NCBI GenBank assembly: GCA_965224575.1
Contig: CBDCZQ010000006.1
Coordinates: forward strand, 930,001 to 994,000
Length of the DNA stretch: 64,000 bases
Direction of reading: 5' to 3'
DNA from: QPIN01 sp965224575
GTDB taxonomy: Bacteria > Pseudomonadota > Gammaproteobacteria > Methylococcales > Methylomonadaceae
Position numbers and translations under genes: made by a program. Below are positions 9,309 to 18,554 of the stretch, piece after piece. The stretch's first letter is position 1, and each line of letters begins with the position of its first letter. The notes under the pieces are model-generated. The model did not search any database. It saw only the letters and a program-made list of their open reading frames with translations, and was not told the origin of the DNA.

Positions 9309-10592
9309 ATGAGTGATACAACAACAAAAATAATCAAGGCGGGATTAAAAAAACGCAATGCGAGAGAAAAACGCTTTCGTTTTTTTGGCTTAATGTCGAT
9401 TCTCATCAGCTTTGTATTCTTATTAGTCCTATTAATATCTATCTGTAGTAAAGGCTGGCCAGCTTTTCAGCAAACCTATGTGAAACTGGATATAGAGCTA
9501 GATGAAGAGGTGTTAGGTATTAATAAATTTTCTGATGAAGATGCTCTATTTTCTGCACGATACCAAAAAATAATTAAGGCTAGTCTTAACGAGAAGTTTT
9601 CTGGTGTAAAGGGTCGTAAGCAAAAACGAGCACTTAAAAATCTGGTGAGTAAATCAGCTCAATATGAGTTGCGGGATAAAGTATTAGAAGACCCTGAATT
9701 ATTAGGGACTACCCAATCATTTTGGTTTCTTGCAAAAGATGATGTTGATGTTTTTATGAAAGGAAATATTGACCGGACATTACCTGAGTCTGATCGTCGA
9801 ATTAAAGATTATCAATTAGCCTGGATAGATCAGTTGATTGCTGAAGATCGTTTGGAAAAACGCTTTAATACCCAACTTTTCATTGCGGGCGATTCAAGAG
9901 AGCCAGAACAGGCAGGGCTTAAAGGCGCAATTATGGGGTCTTTATTTACTATGCTAGTCACCTTATCTTTGTCATTCCCGATTGCTGTTGCAGCGGCAGC
10001 GTATCTTGAAGAGTTTGCACCACAAAATAATCGCTGGGTAGATATCATTGAGGTTAATATTAATAATCTGGCTGCTGTTCCCTCTATTGTTTTTGGCTTG
10101 TTGGGTCTAGCGATTTATATAGGTTTGTTTGGTGTTCCTAGATCAACACCTTTAATCGGCGGCTTGGTACTCACATTAATGACCTTGCCGACTATTATTA
10201 TCGCCAGTCGAGCAGCAATCAAATCAGTACCTCCTTCGATTAAGCAAGCTGCTGTTGGCTTGGGTGCTTCGAGAGTACAAGTCCTTTTTCATCATACTTT
10301 GCCATTAGCAATGCCAGGCATTCTTACCGGGACAATTATTGGCATGGCTCAAGCTTTAGGAGAAACGGCTCCTTTGTTGATGATTGGAATGGTCGCCTTT
10401 GTTGCGGAAGTTCCTGGAAGTATCATGGATCCAGCAACGGTAATGCCGGTACAAATTTATCTCTGGTCGGATAGTCCAGAACGAGCCTTTTCCGAGAGAA
10501 CTTCAGCAGCCATTATGGTGTTATTGGCTTTTTTGGTGATGATGAATCTAATTGCTATAGTGCTTCGTAAGAAGTTTGAACAACGTTGGTAA
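9309..10592 (+). CDS. pstA: Phosphate ABC transporter, permease PstA
   Basis: 427 residues. After a first membrane helix (about 25-48) comes a charged periplasmic insert up to about residue 195, absent from the short enterobacterial form. The typical permease core then follows, with the coupling loop AAVGLGASRVQVLFHHTLP. Partner of PstC in phosphate import. It starts after AGGA and is spaced as an operon member between pstC and pstB. Confidence 0.93.
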   Translation: MSDTTTKIIKAGLKKRNAREKRFRFFGLMSILISFVFLLVLLISICSKGWPAFQQTYVKLDIELDEEVLGINKFSDEDALFSARYQKIIKASLNEKFSGVKGRKQKRALKNLVSKSAQYELRDKVLEDPELLGTTQSFWFLAKDDVDVFMKGNIDRTLPESDRRIKDYQLAWIDQLIAEDRLEKRFNTQLFIAGDSREPEQAGLKGAIMGSLFTMLVTLSLSFPIAVAAAAYLEEFAPQNNRWVDIIEVNINNLAAVPSIVFGLLGLAIYIGLFGVPRSTPLIGGLVLTLMTLPTIIIASRAAIKSVPPSIKQAAVGLGASRVQVLFHHTLPLAMPGILTGTIIGMAQALGETAPLLMIGMVAFVAEVPGSIMDPATVMPVQIYLWSDSPERAFSERTSAAIMVLLAFLVMMNLIAIVLRKKFEQRW

Positions 10593-10615
10593 ACGATTAT
10601 GTTGAGTAAAAAAAT

Positions 10616-11509
10616 ATGACAGATCTAATTGGAACACTTCCAGGTATGGCAAAATCATCACTGGAATCAGAAGAAAACAAACCGTCTGTAGTTGAAACAC
10701 GAGATGAGTTTGATGTGGAAATCTCTGGTACGGTAGGTAAGCCATTGGTGCAGAATGCTAAAATGAGTTCACGCAATTGTGATGTTTTTTATGCTGATAA
10801 ACAGGCGATTTTTAATATCAATTTAGATATTGGAAAAAATGAAATTATTGCCATGATCGGGCCGTCTGGTTGTGGAAAATCAACCTATTTACGTGTATTA
10901 AACCGAATGAATGATACGATTCCTATTTGTCGTGTTACGGGTGAACACACGTTGGATGGGGAAGATATTTATGCAGATGAACAAGATCCGGTTTTACTTC
11001 GTGCCAGAGTTGGGATGGTTTTTCAAAAGCCAAACCCTTTTCCCAAGTCAATTTATGACAACGTAGCCTACGGAGCAAAACTACATGGCTTGGCAACTAA
11101 TCGCTCGGATTTAGATGATTTAGTGGAAGCTAGTTTAATCAAGGCTGGGCTATTCAAAGAAGTTAAGGACGATTTATTAAAACCAGGAACAGGGTTGTCG
11201 GGAGGACAGCAACAACGTCTTTGTATAGCTCGCGCGATTGCTGTAGACCCAGAAGTTATTTTAATGGATGAGCCAACCTCCGCACTTGATCCAATTGCGA
11301 CAGCAACGATTGAAGAGTTAATGGATGAATTAAAAGACAATTATACCATAGCCATTGTGACTCATTCTATGCAACAAGCAGCTCGTGTTTCACAACGTAC
11401 TGCTTATTTTCATCTGGGGAAATTAGTGGAAGTGAATGATACTAACCAAGTGTTCACTAATCCTGAGCATCAATTGACAGAAAATTATATTACTGGTCGT
11501 TTTGGATAA
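10616..11509 (+). CDS. pstB: Phosphate ABC transporter, ATPase PstB
   Basis: 297 residues, about 40 longer than E. coli PstB at the N-terminus. Walker A is GPSGCGKST (82-90), the Q-loop is VFQKPNPFPKSIYDN, the signature is LSGGQQQR and Walker B is VILMDEPTSALDP, all intact. It hydrolyses ATP at the inner face of the membrane to drive PstCA. The ribosome site is weak and an internal start near residue 11 is possible. phoU follows after 9 bases. Confidence 0.95.
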   Translation: MTDLIGTLPGMAKSSLESEENKPSVVETRDEFDVEISGTVGKPLVQNAKMSSRNCDVFYADKQAIFNINLDIGKNEIIAMIGPSGCGKSTYLRVLNRMNDTIPICRVTGEHTLDGEDIYADEQDPVLLRARVGMVFQKPNPFPKSIYDNVAYGAKLHGLATNRSDLDDLVEASLIKAGLFKEVKDDLLKPGTGLSGGQQQRLCIARAIAVDPEVILMDEPTSALDPIATATIEELMDELKDNYTIAIVTHSMQQAARVSQRTAYFHLGKLVEVNDTNQVFTNPEHQLTENYITGRFG

Positions 11510-11518
11510 GGAATAACT

Positions 11519-12244
11519 ATGCAATTAGGAAAACATATTTCACAACGCTATACACAGAATCTGGAAGACATACGGAATAAAGTGCTTGTGATGGGTGGAT
11601 TGGTAGAAGCTCAGGCTGACAATGCAGTAAAGTCGTTACTGGAAGCGAATGTAGAGTTGGCTGAAGAAGTCTCAATTTCAGATTATAAAATTAACAAAAT
11701 GGAAGTGGCGATAGATGAGCAATGTGTACAAGTAATTGCTCGGAATCAGCCGGCTGCAAGTGATTTACGATTAGTGATCGCTGTTGTAAAAGTGATTACC
11801 GATTTAGAACGGATTGGTGATGAAGCTGAAAAAATTGGTCGTTATTCAATAAAATTGGCAAAATATCCCACGGTTAATCAACTGCACGCAGAGTTATCTC
11901 ATTTGAGTCAACTTGTTTTAGGGATGCTACATGATGCGCTGGATGCATTTGCACGAATGGATACGGAATTGGCCTTAAAAATTGTTGCCAATGGTGATTT
12001 GGTCAATAAAGAATATAATAATTTATCTCGCTTGTTAATCACACATATGATGGAAGACCCCAGAAACATCAAAAGTGTATTACGAGTGACGTGGTGTGCT
12101 CGATCATTAGAACGTATTGGCGACCATTCAAGAAATATCTGCGAATATGTTGTTTACTTTGTGAAAGGTAAAGATATTCGGCATACCAGTTTAGATGAAG
12201 TGCTTGCAGATCATTTTCCCGGTGAAATAGAGCGAAAGAAATAG
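11519..12244 (+). CDS. phoU: Phosphate signalling protein PhoU
   Basis: 241 residues of two homologous three-helix bundles, each with a PhoU signature (ITDLERIGDEAEKIGRYS and ARSLERIGDHSRNICEY) that binds metal ions. PhoU links the state of the Pst transporter to PhoR and keeps the regulon off when phosphate is plentiful. A good ribosome site, AAGGA, precedes the ATG. It is the last gene before the repeat that separates the transport genes from phoB. Confidence 0.95.
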   Translation: MQLGKHISQRYTQNLEDIRNKVLVMGGLVEAQADNAVKSLLEANVELAEEVSISDYKINKMEVAIDEQCVQVIARNQPAASDLRLVIAVVKVITDLERIGDEAEKIGRYSIKLAKYPTVNQLHAELSHLSQLVLGMLHDALDAFARMDTELALKIVANGDLVNKEYNNLSRLLITHMMEDPRNIKSVLRVTWCARSLERIGDHSRNICEYVVYFVKGKDIRHTSLDEVLADHFPGEIERKK

Positions 12245-12257
12245 ATCGTTGGTTCGG

Positions 12258-12346
12258 GTAGGTTGGGCTGCCGTCTTTTTCGCAACCCAACAATAATATC
12301 TAGATAAAAATGTTGGGTTAACGATAAAACCATTAGCCCAACCTAC
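12258..12346 (+). repeat. Paired-hairpin repeat between phoU and phoB
   Basis: 89 bp made of two stem-loops. The first opens GTAGGTTGGGCTGCCG and closes CGCAACCCAACA; the second opens TGTTGGGTTAACG and closes TTAGCCCAACCTAC. Same plus-strand orientation as the copy at 15933 and opposite to those at 18294 and 20945. It occupies nearly the whole phoU-phoB gap and may modulate read-through into phoB. Confidence 0.9.
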
Positions 12347-12362
12347 ATAAATCATTTAATCA

Positions 12363-13064
12363 ATGCTTGCCATGTTAAATTTATTAATAGTAGAAGATGA
12401 TCATGCGATCAGGAAAATGTTGTATCAATTTCTATCGACTAAAAATTTTAATATGAAAGAGGCCGAAAATGGAAAGCAAGCATTAGACGTTCTTGGGCAA
12501 AGCAACCCTGATTTAATCTTGATGGACTGGATGTTACCCGATCAAAGCGGCCCTCAACTCATCAAAAAAATTCGTAAAAACCCGATACAAAAAGACATTC
12601 CTATTATCATGTTAACCGCTCGAGCTGAAGAAATGGATAAAATTGAAGGGCTGGATGCAGGAGCTGATGACTATATGACAAAACCTGTCTCTCTTCAGGA
12701 ATTATATGCACGGATTAGAGCATTGGTAAGACGTTCTCAGGGTTTGAATGAAGAAAAAATTCTCCAAAAAGGTGATCTTGCTTTAGATATTGAAAATAAT
12801 GAATTAAAAATTCAAGAGAAAAAGGTAAAAATTGGACCCACTGAATTTAGATTACTTCATTATTTGATGCGTAGGCCTGGTCGTTTACATTCAAGATCTC
12901 AACTACTTGACCAAGTTTGGGGGCAAGGTATCTTTATAGAAGAACGAACAGTTGATGTACATATCCTACGATTAAGGAAACTATTAAAGCCATATCATGT
13001 AGATAAGATGGTCGTTACCGTTCGTGGTGCAGGGTACCGGTTTATTGAAAAACTACATGAATAA
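12363..13064 (+). CDS. phoB: Phosphate regulon response regulator PhoB
   Basis: 233 residues. Receiver domain (about 5-120) with the acidic pair Glu11/Asp12, phospho-acceptor Asp55 in LILMDWMLP and the conserved Lys in MTKPVS, followed by an OmpR-type winged helix (about 135-230). The chain begins MLAMLNLL; an ATG three codons later is an equally good start, and neither has a strong ribosome site. When phosphorylated by PhoR it binds Pho boxes such as the one at 6595. No Pho box was seen before phoB itself. The end overlaps phoR by 8 bases. Confidence 0.93.
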   Translation: MLAMLNLLIVEDDHAIRKMLYQFLSTKNFNMKEAENGKQALDVLGQSNPDLILMDWMLPDQSGPQLIKKIRKNPIQKDIPIIMLTARAEEMDKIEGLDAGADDYMTKPVSLQELYARIRALVRRSQGLNEEKILQKGDLALDIENNELKIQEKKVKIGPTEFRLLHYLMRRPGRLHSRSQLLDQVWGQGIFIEERTVDVHILRLRKLLKPYHVDKMVVTVRGAGYRFIEKLHE

Positions 13065-14355
13065 AAATTATTGGCGGATTGAGTACTGGCGGATTGTTTT
13101 AGTCCTGTTTTTTGCTCTCTTAGGAGGGATGTTAAGTGGGCAATGGGTCATTAGCCTGATTGCCTCGTTGATTGGTTATATTGTATGGCTAATCGTTAAG
13201 CTTCATAAACTAGCCATGTGGCTGGAGAAAGGAGCAAATTCTCGGCAATTACCTGATAACAATGGATATTGGGAATATATCACGCTGCAAATTCAGAACT
13301 TGCAGAAAAAAAGTGACAATCGTAAAAAAAAGATGGGAAAGCTGCTCAAGCGTTCGCAAGATATTATAAAGGGACTCCCTTATGCTGCTGTTGCGCTTAA
13401 TGAGCATAATGAAATTGATTGGGCAAATAAAGCATCCTTAGAATACTTGAATATTGATTATAAAAAAGATCGTGGCTATCGCATTGATAATCTTCTACGT
13501 TTTCCTGAGTTGCAAGAGTTTCTTTCTAAAAAAAAACCAAAAGCGATTGAAATATCTTTACCACAAAGTAAGGATCGCCAATTAGCATTGCAATTAATTC
13601 CTCTACAGAAAAAAATGAAACTCCTTGTCGCAGAAGACATTAGCGAACGTATGCAAGTTCAACAAATGCGGAAGAATTTTATCGCCAATGCTTCGCACGA
13701 GTTACGTACACCTTTGACAGTCATTGCAGGATATTTAGAGATTATACAAGGGGATGAAGGTTTGCCAGAACATTTGCAAGCTGCAATTTCTTCTGCAACT
13801 GAACAATCTTTTAGAATGCAGAAGATTATTGAAGACTTGCTCACCCTCTCTCGTTTGGAAAATTCAGAATTAAATGATAATAACAGCAAGATTATTGATA
13901 TACCTTTAATTTTACAAAATATTTGTTCAGAAGAAGCCATATTAATGATGGGAGAAACTCACACACTTGAAACAGATATAGATACTAGTTTAAAACTAAA
14001 AGGTATAGAGCCAGAAATTGTCAGTGTCTGTAGTAACCTGATTCATAATTCGATACGTCATACTGATAAAGGGACGCAAATAATCGTTGAATGGAAGAAA
14101 ACACCTTATGGTGAAGCATGTTTTAAAGTGAAAGATAATGGTCAAGGCATTCCTGCTGAACACCTATCTCACCTAACAGAAAGGTTTTATCGGGTAGATA
14201 AAGGCAGATCAAGAGATAAGGGCGGCACAGGGTTAGGCTTGGCAATTGTACAGCACGTTGTCCAAAGGCATGGGGGTAGGCTAGATATAAAAAGTATAGT
14301 TGGTAAAGGTTCGACTTTTTCGGTCTGCTTTCCTGCTGAAAGAGTGGTTAATTAA
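13057..14355 (+). CDS. phoR: Phosphate regulon sensor kinase PhoR
   Basis: 432 residues from the ATG at 13057, which overlaps the phoB stop by 8 bases; an in-frame GTG 33 bases earlier is deeper inside phoB and less likely. Two membrane helices at about 12-48, no periplasmic sensor, a PAS-like region (about 100-195), HisKA with His214 in NASHELRTPLT, and an ATPase domain with DNGQGIP and GGTGLGLA. This layout is the normal PhoR, which reads phosphate through PstSCAB and PhoU. Confidence 0.93.
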   Translation: MNKNYWRIEYWRIVLVLFFALLGGMLSGQWVISLIASLIGYIVWLIVKLHKLAMWLEKGANSRQLPDNNGYWEYITLQIQNLQKKSDNRKKKMGKLLKRSQDIIKGLPYAAVALNEHNEIDWANKASLEYLNIDYKKDRGYRIDNLLRFPELQEFLSKKKPKAIEISLPQSKDRQLALQLIPLQKKMKLLVAEDISERMQVQQMRKNFIANASHELRTPLTVIAGYLEIIQGDEGLPEHLQAAISSATEQSFRMQKIIEDLLTLSRLENSELNDNNSKIIDIPLILQNICSEEAILMMGETHTLETDIDTSLKLKGIEPEIVSVCSNLIHNSIRHTDKGTQIIVEWKKTPYGEACFKVKDNGQGIPAEHLSHLTERFYRVDKGRSRDKGGTGLGLAIVQHVVQRHGGRLDIKSIVGKGSTFSVCFPAERVVN

Positions 14356-14454
14356 GGAGCCAGGGGGTAATAATACCAATTTGGATATTATTAAATCCTC
14401 GTTCCTTAGTGTTGTATCTATACCAGAACACTCACCCAATCTATCTAGGATAAT

Positions 14455-15564
14455 TTATTCGCAATAACCAAGGTCTGAAATTGAAATAGTATTTCTCTGG
14501 CTATTCTCTCCATCTTCAATGAAATATTCCAACAACTCACTTTTATTATCTCTTAATACAGAAAGTTGGGTAATATTTGCGGAGCTTCCTCCTGTTGTAT
14601 TCTGGTAAATTCTTAAACCATTATCACAGCTGAACGAAGAACCACTCATTTGTCCTACATAATCAGGATATTTATTAGCACATTTTGCTAATAATTCCTT
14701 TGGATCAACAGAAGAAGAATTTATTGTAGAATCAATAAATTGTTTATATTTGCCTACCTGAGTATACACCTCAACACCCCCGTTATAAGTACAGTCAGCA
14801 GTACCAAAGGAAGAAATACCTACTTGTTTCCACGATCGGGTATGGGTATCAATCATAAGCAAAGGGCCACCACTATCCCCACTACAAGTCGCTTTCTCAT
14901 TACTAACGCCCAAACAAATTACATTATCAAACTCAGGATTAATCTTAGAGTCATATCTAGAATTAGTCTTTATAAATAATTCAACTTGTTGTAAATCTGA
15001 GGCATAATAATCGTTAAAAAATCCTTGATATGTTACCCCCCAACCTAATGCAAATGCTGACTGACCTAATTCGGCTTGAAAATCAAAATTATCACCCAGT
15101 GAAACAGGTTCGATTGATGAAGGTTTAGCTAAGAATAGCAATGCTATGTCAGCTTCAGATACCCCACCCTTAAAGTCTGGATGAATTATGATTTTAGTAA
15201 TAGGAATAATCTCGCCTCCTGAATCACTTAATAAATCTTTTTGTCCTAGTAACACGCTTATATCGGTATAGGCATCTGCACAATGTGCCGCTGTAAGCAC
15301 CCACTGCGGAGAAATTAAGGTTCCCCCACAAAACTGACGATCAAAATTAGATTGCTCTCCAGGTTTTAAAAGAGCCACCATCCAGAGCCAATCACCTTGC
15401 TTCGATGTTTTTCCTCCTATAATTTTTTCAGCAAAGGATTGATCTTTTTCTTGGTTTTCAGCTTGTACTGATTGAATCTGACATAGACTCAGGCTTAATA
15501 ATCCACCTAATAATAATTGACTGATTATCGATTTATTCTTACTTATTTTGTTGATAATTTTCAT
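14455..15564 (-). CDS. Secreted trypsin-like serine protease (family S1)
   Basis: 369 residues with a signal peptide (ends near QSVQA, residue 35) and a short propeptide up to the activation site IIGG at 48-51. The catalytic triad is complete: His94 in TAAHC, Asp139 in ADIALL and Ser231 in GDSGGP. The S1 domain ends near residue 285; the last 85 residues contain cysteines and match no domain I know. Secreted S1 proteases of this type occur in Vibrio and other aquatic gammaproteobacteria and degrade external protein. Single gene, convergent with phoR. Confidence 0.9.
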   Translation of the reverse strand: MKIINKISKNKSIISQLLLGGLLSLSLCQIQSVQAENQEKDQSFAEKIIGGKTSKQGDWLWMVALLKPGEQSNFDRQFCGGTLISPQWVLTAAHCADAYTDISVLLGQKDLLSDSGGEIIPITKIIIHPDFKGGVSEADIALLFLAKPSSIEPVSLGDNFDFQAELGQSAFALGWGVTYQGFFNDYYASDLQQVELFIKTNSRYDSKINPEFDNVICLGVSNEKATCSGDSGGPLLMIDTHTRSWKQVGISSFGTADCTYNGGVEVYTQVGKYKQFIDSTINSSSVDPKELLAKCANKYPDYVGQMSGSSFSCDNGLRIYQNTTGGSSANITQLSVLRDNKSELLEYFIEDGENSQRNTISISDLGYCE

Positions 15565-15895
15565 TCGTTTTCTCCAGTATTAATCATGGTTATCCATAAA
15601 ATTTGTATATTGCTGATTTTTTTGTTATTTATCAGCTAACAAAGTCGCTAGTTTTGTTAGCCCTTATTCTTAAAACTTATTATCTAAGTTGATGTTTGTT
15701 AACAAAAATTATACCGAACAGAAGGTTATAAAAACCATTGACTTATGTAAGTGGTCGTCTTTTTAAGGTAACGAGTATGATTAGCTTATTAAATGGGAAC
15801 AAGCTCCACACTAATTGCTTAAAAGTGTTTATTTTAGAAAGACTTTTGCTATTGAAATATTTTAGCAATTGCAAATGTGAATCATAGTTCCCACC
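15565..15895. other. Intergenic region, protease promoter side
   Basis: No gene seen. A 9-bp stem (GCTAACAAA with TTTGTTAGC) lies at about 15635-15661. The rest is AT-rich and ends at the large palindrome starting at 15896. Confidence 0.4.
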
Positions 15896-16064
15896 GTCTG
15901 CGTCATTGCTATTAAGTTAAGAGATTATTATCGTAGGTTGGGCTGCTGTCTTTTTGGCAACCCAACATCAAATATGCTAAAAATGTTGGGTTAACGATAA
16001 AGCCGTTAGCCCAACCTACGAGAAACCATACGTATTTTCTTAACTTAATAGCAATGACGCAGAC
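15896..16064 (+). repeat. Nested palindrome: paired-hairpin repeat inside perfect 26-bp arms
   Basis: The arms at 15896-15921 and 16039-16064 (outer bases GTCTGCGTCATTGCTATTAA and complement) are perfect inverted repeats, and similarity continues outward with a few mismatches. Between them, 15933-16019 is an 87-bp paired-hairpin unit of the family also at 12258, 18294 and 20945. This looks like one small element inside another, or a composite element that gained new ends. Confidence 0.9.
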
Positions 16065-16103
16065 TGTGGAAACGATATATCGTCCAGTTAATATTGGACT
16101 TGC

Positions 16104-16781
16104 TTAGACCTTTAACTTGTTCATTAAATAAAGCATTTTAGAACTCGTCATTAAAGATCCCAATGAATTAGTCAATAAATCCGAAATTATCATCAATAAG
16201 GCTTTGTTATTGTTCTGAATTAACTCTAGATTTTTTATACCTTGATCAGTAATCTTAGATTGCAGCTTTAACTCATCTCGTTTCACTTGTAGCGTATAGA
16301 GCACGCTGTTTTCCACTAAATTTCGTTTTTCTCCAGCCACTGCTTTTGATGAAGCTAGCCATTCGCTAATGCCTCGGTAAATTTTATCTAAAAAACAACT
16401 TATTTCTCTTTGACTCTGGAACAACTGTTTCATTAACAGCTGTTCATTGCGAAGAGTAATATTGTCCCTCTGTAATCGTACATGATAATTTTCAAGATCA
16501 AGCTTCATTACTGATAACTCAGAAAGTAATGGGTGTTTTGAACTAACACCCACACTAATGCGCGATAAATTTACTTGCTTTCCATAACAACGAATCAATT
16601 GATCCCATATAGCCGAATGACATAACATCTGTTCATTCAATTCGGAATCAATTGAATCAAATACATTGATGACTAAATGTTGATCTTCAATATTTAGTTC
16701 ATTGATTGAAAGCAATTTAACAACAACCTTCTCAGCAGTATTGCAATTAAAAAACTGAAGAAAATGTTCAATTGATTTCAT
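16104..16781 (-). CDS. TelA-like (toxic anion resistance family) protein, short form
   Basis: 225 residues, all helical, no signal peptide or membrane segment. The stretch around NLELIQNNNKALLMIISDL resembles the RLIQNNN motif of TelA/KlaA proteins (tellurite and toxic anion resistance), and the preceding helices have the long coiled-coil character of that family. It is much shorter than the usual 350-400 residues. It is last of three minus-strand genes, 8 bases after 16790-17509. TelA proteins often go with XpaC-type membrane proteins, which fits the two upstream genes. Family placement comes from motif memory, not a search. Confidence 0.4.
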   Translation of the reverse strand: MKSIEHFLQFFNCNTAEKVVVKLLSINELNIEDQHLVINVFDSIDSELNEQMLCHSAIWDQLIRCYGKQVNLSRISVGVSSKHPLLSELSVMKLDLENYHVRLQRDNITLRNEQLLMKQLFQSQREISCFLDKIYRGISEWLASSKAVAGEKRNLVENSVLYTLQVKRDELKLQSKITDQGIKNLELIQNNNKALLMIISDLLTNSLGSLMTSSKMLYLMNKLKV

Positions 16782-16789
16782 TTATTCTC

Positions 16790-17509
16790 CTATAGATAAG
16801 GTGATGGCAAAAATTCATCAGAATATTGCTTTGTTGCTTTTGTTAGCTGTGTTAATTTATCCAAAGCCTTGTTCATGCTGTTATCTGGCTTTTTATTCAC
16901 TATATCAGTGATAAAAATATACAACTGAGTTATAGCTTGCTCATTTTGTACCAGTACATTTCTTGCGCGTTTTTTTTGTTTTGAGAAAAGTGTTGACCAT
17001 TCCTGTGCTAAATCCTTCTTTTCATCTTCACTGAAAGAGGAAACCTTATACATTAGGTTGCTATTGACGGGCTCAACACTTTTCATCACTAAATAATAGT
17101 GTTGTAAGTTACCCTGTATAGCTTGGTAAACTTGCTCTACAGCATATTTATAATCATTAATAGTTTTTTTATCTTCCTTTATATCAAGAGAAATAATGTC
17201 TTTAAAATTTTGAGTCATTGCTGTTAATTTTTTAAACTGGATTGCACCATTTTTATTAGGTAGTGATTTTAATTTTTTCTCCAAAGATAATGGTTTATCA
17301 CTTATAACATCCTTACCCATACCCTTCTCATACTCTTCATTAACTTTATAAGTATCCAAGATCAATTCCAGTTCTGTTTTATAATTTAAATTTTTATATA
17401 TTTTATAAACTCCATAAATTAATAACGCAATAAAAAATGCCACTCCTCCTCCTAGACCCGTATTTAATAATTCAAATAGAAAAAACCAAAATAATATTTT
17501 TTTTATCAT
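16790..17509 (-). CDS. Membrane-anchored helical protein, possible XpaC-like partner
   Basis: 239 residues. Two close hydrophobic stretches at about 3-35 (with a GLGGG turn) anchor the N-terminus; the rest is a long charged helical domain. The block around residues 125-145 (AVEQVYQAIQGNLQHYYLVM) lines up with the block around LNETYFCFLDNLEKYWLTIK in the upstream gene, so the two are probably distant paralogues. A helical membrane protein beside a TelA-like gene suggests an XpaC-type role, but the similarity is weak. Preceded by AAGGAG, six bases from the ATG. Confidence 0.45.
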   Translation of the reverse strand: MIKKILFWFFLFELLNTGLGGGVAFFIALLIYGVYKIYKNLNYKTELELILDTYKVNEEYEKGMGKDVISDKPLSLEKKLKSLPNKNGAIQFKKLTAMTQNFKDIISLDIKEDKKTINDYKYAVEQVYQAIQGNLQHYYLVMKSVEPVNSNLMYKVSSFSEDEKKDLAQEWSTLFSKQKKRARNVLVQNEQAITQLYIFITDIVNKKPDNSMNKALDKLTQLTKATKQYSDEFLPSPYL

Positions 17510-17562
17510 AATACATCTCCTTTTTTATTTAAAAAAAACTCCTAAATAATTAATATTTAAAA

Positions 17563-18189
17563 CTAACCAAAGTTATTTATCTTTTTTGAAATATTTAATA
17601 GATTTTGTTTAGCTAACTTTACTTTGTTAGCACCATCATTATTTATAGAAATAATTTCAGCTATAAACACATCTAACTTTAGTAAAACTTTCTCATTTGC
17701 AAAAAGTAATTTATTAGCAATAATACGATTATTATTCGATACTTCATATCGTAGTGTTAATGTTTTTTCCTCTTGCTTAGAATGCCACTTATCACATTGA
17801 ATTCTCTTAACAAGCAATTCATTTTCTATAGTATTAATGCATTTAATAGTCAGCCAATATTTTTCTAAATTATCTAAAAAACAAAAGTAAGTTTCATTCA
17901 AAATATCCGTATACTTAATATAAGTAACCTCATTACAATTAAATCTGTCACTTAAAATATCATTTATTTTTTCCTTTTTATCTTGAAGTTTTTTTAGTTG
18001 CCTAAGACCTTCTTTGTTATTTATAGCCTGTAGTTTTAAAAATATTTTTTTTGTTTGTTTTATACGTCGCTTGATATTTAATTTTTTTGGTATTACTTTA
18101 ATAAGTTTTATAATCCTATAAATTAATACCACAGCTATATAAAAAATATAAATTACTAAACCTAATAATATAGGTAAAATATACAACAT
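17563..18189 (-). CDS. Membrane-anchored helical protein, paralogue of the next gene
   Basis: 208 residues, first of the three-gene set. One or two membrane helices (about 3-30) are followed by a very basic stretch (about 35-55) expected on the cytoplasmic side, then a helical domain shared with 16790-17509. It has an AGGAGG ribosome site and is 53 bases from the next gene. Very AT-rich. Function unknown; probably one unit with the TelA-like protein. A paired-hairpin repeat lies just upstream. Confidence 0.45.
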   Translation of the reverse strand: MLYILPILLGLVIYIFYIAVVLIYRIIKLIKVIPKKLNIKRRIKQTKKIFLKLQAINNKEGLRQLKKLQDKKEKINDILSDRFNCNEVTYIKYTDILNETYFCFLDNLEKYWLTIKCINTIENELLVKRIQCDKWHSKQEEKTLTLRYEVSNNNRIIANKLLFANEKVLLKLDVFIAEIISINNDGANKVKLAKQNLLNISKKINNFG

Positions 18190-18263
18190 TATAAATACCT
18201 CCTTATTTTTTAAAGTTAATTATTTAAATACTCTTAATTTTTTACAACCTCTTTGTATTAAAT

Positions 18264-18413
18264 GGGTATGATTAAAAGTGAAGTGAAATATGGGTAGGTT
18301 GGGCTAACAGCTCTATCGTTAACCCAACATCTTTAGCAGTTGTGGTGTTGGGTTGCCAAAAAGATGGCAGCCCAACCTACAATATTTTTATTTACTTCAC
18401 TTTTAATCACCCT
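18264..18413 (-). repeat. Paired-hairpin repeat with outer arms
   Basis: Core 18294-18380 (87 bp) is the reverse complement of the unit at 15933, with the same length and loop order. Outer arms, GATTAAAAGTGAAGT on the left and ACTTCACTTTTAATC on the right, extend it to about 150 bp. The left arm recurs beside the copy at 20945 (GATTAAAAGCGAAGT), so these arms belong to a larger element. Confidence 0.9.
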
Positions 18414-18471
18414 CGTATGTCTTGCACCATTACCATTAAGTTAACAGGTTTTACAGGAGAGGTTTTCAGCC

Positions 18472-18549
18472 ATGACCGAGGCAAGATTAAGAGAAGTCGC
18501 AGTTAAAGCCCCTTCTACCAAATATAGATTATCTCAATTTAATGAGTAA
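18472..18549 (+). CDS. Possible 25-residue peptide
   Basis: ATG to TAA encodes 25 residues beginning MTEARLREVAVKAP. A GGAGAGG sequence lies 8 bases before the start. No family recognised and no partner gene. It could be chance or a remnant; listed because it is one of only two start-site-supported frames in this 833-base gap. Confidence 0.2.
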   Translation: MTEARLREVAVKAPSTKYRLSQFNE

Positions 18550-18554
18550 ATTCT

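Noticed and set aside
16104..18189. Phage or conjugation genes
   Set aside because: Helical membrane proteins alone gave this impression, but there is no structural, integrase or transfer gene nearby.
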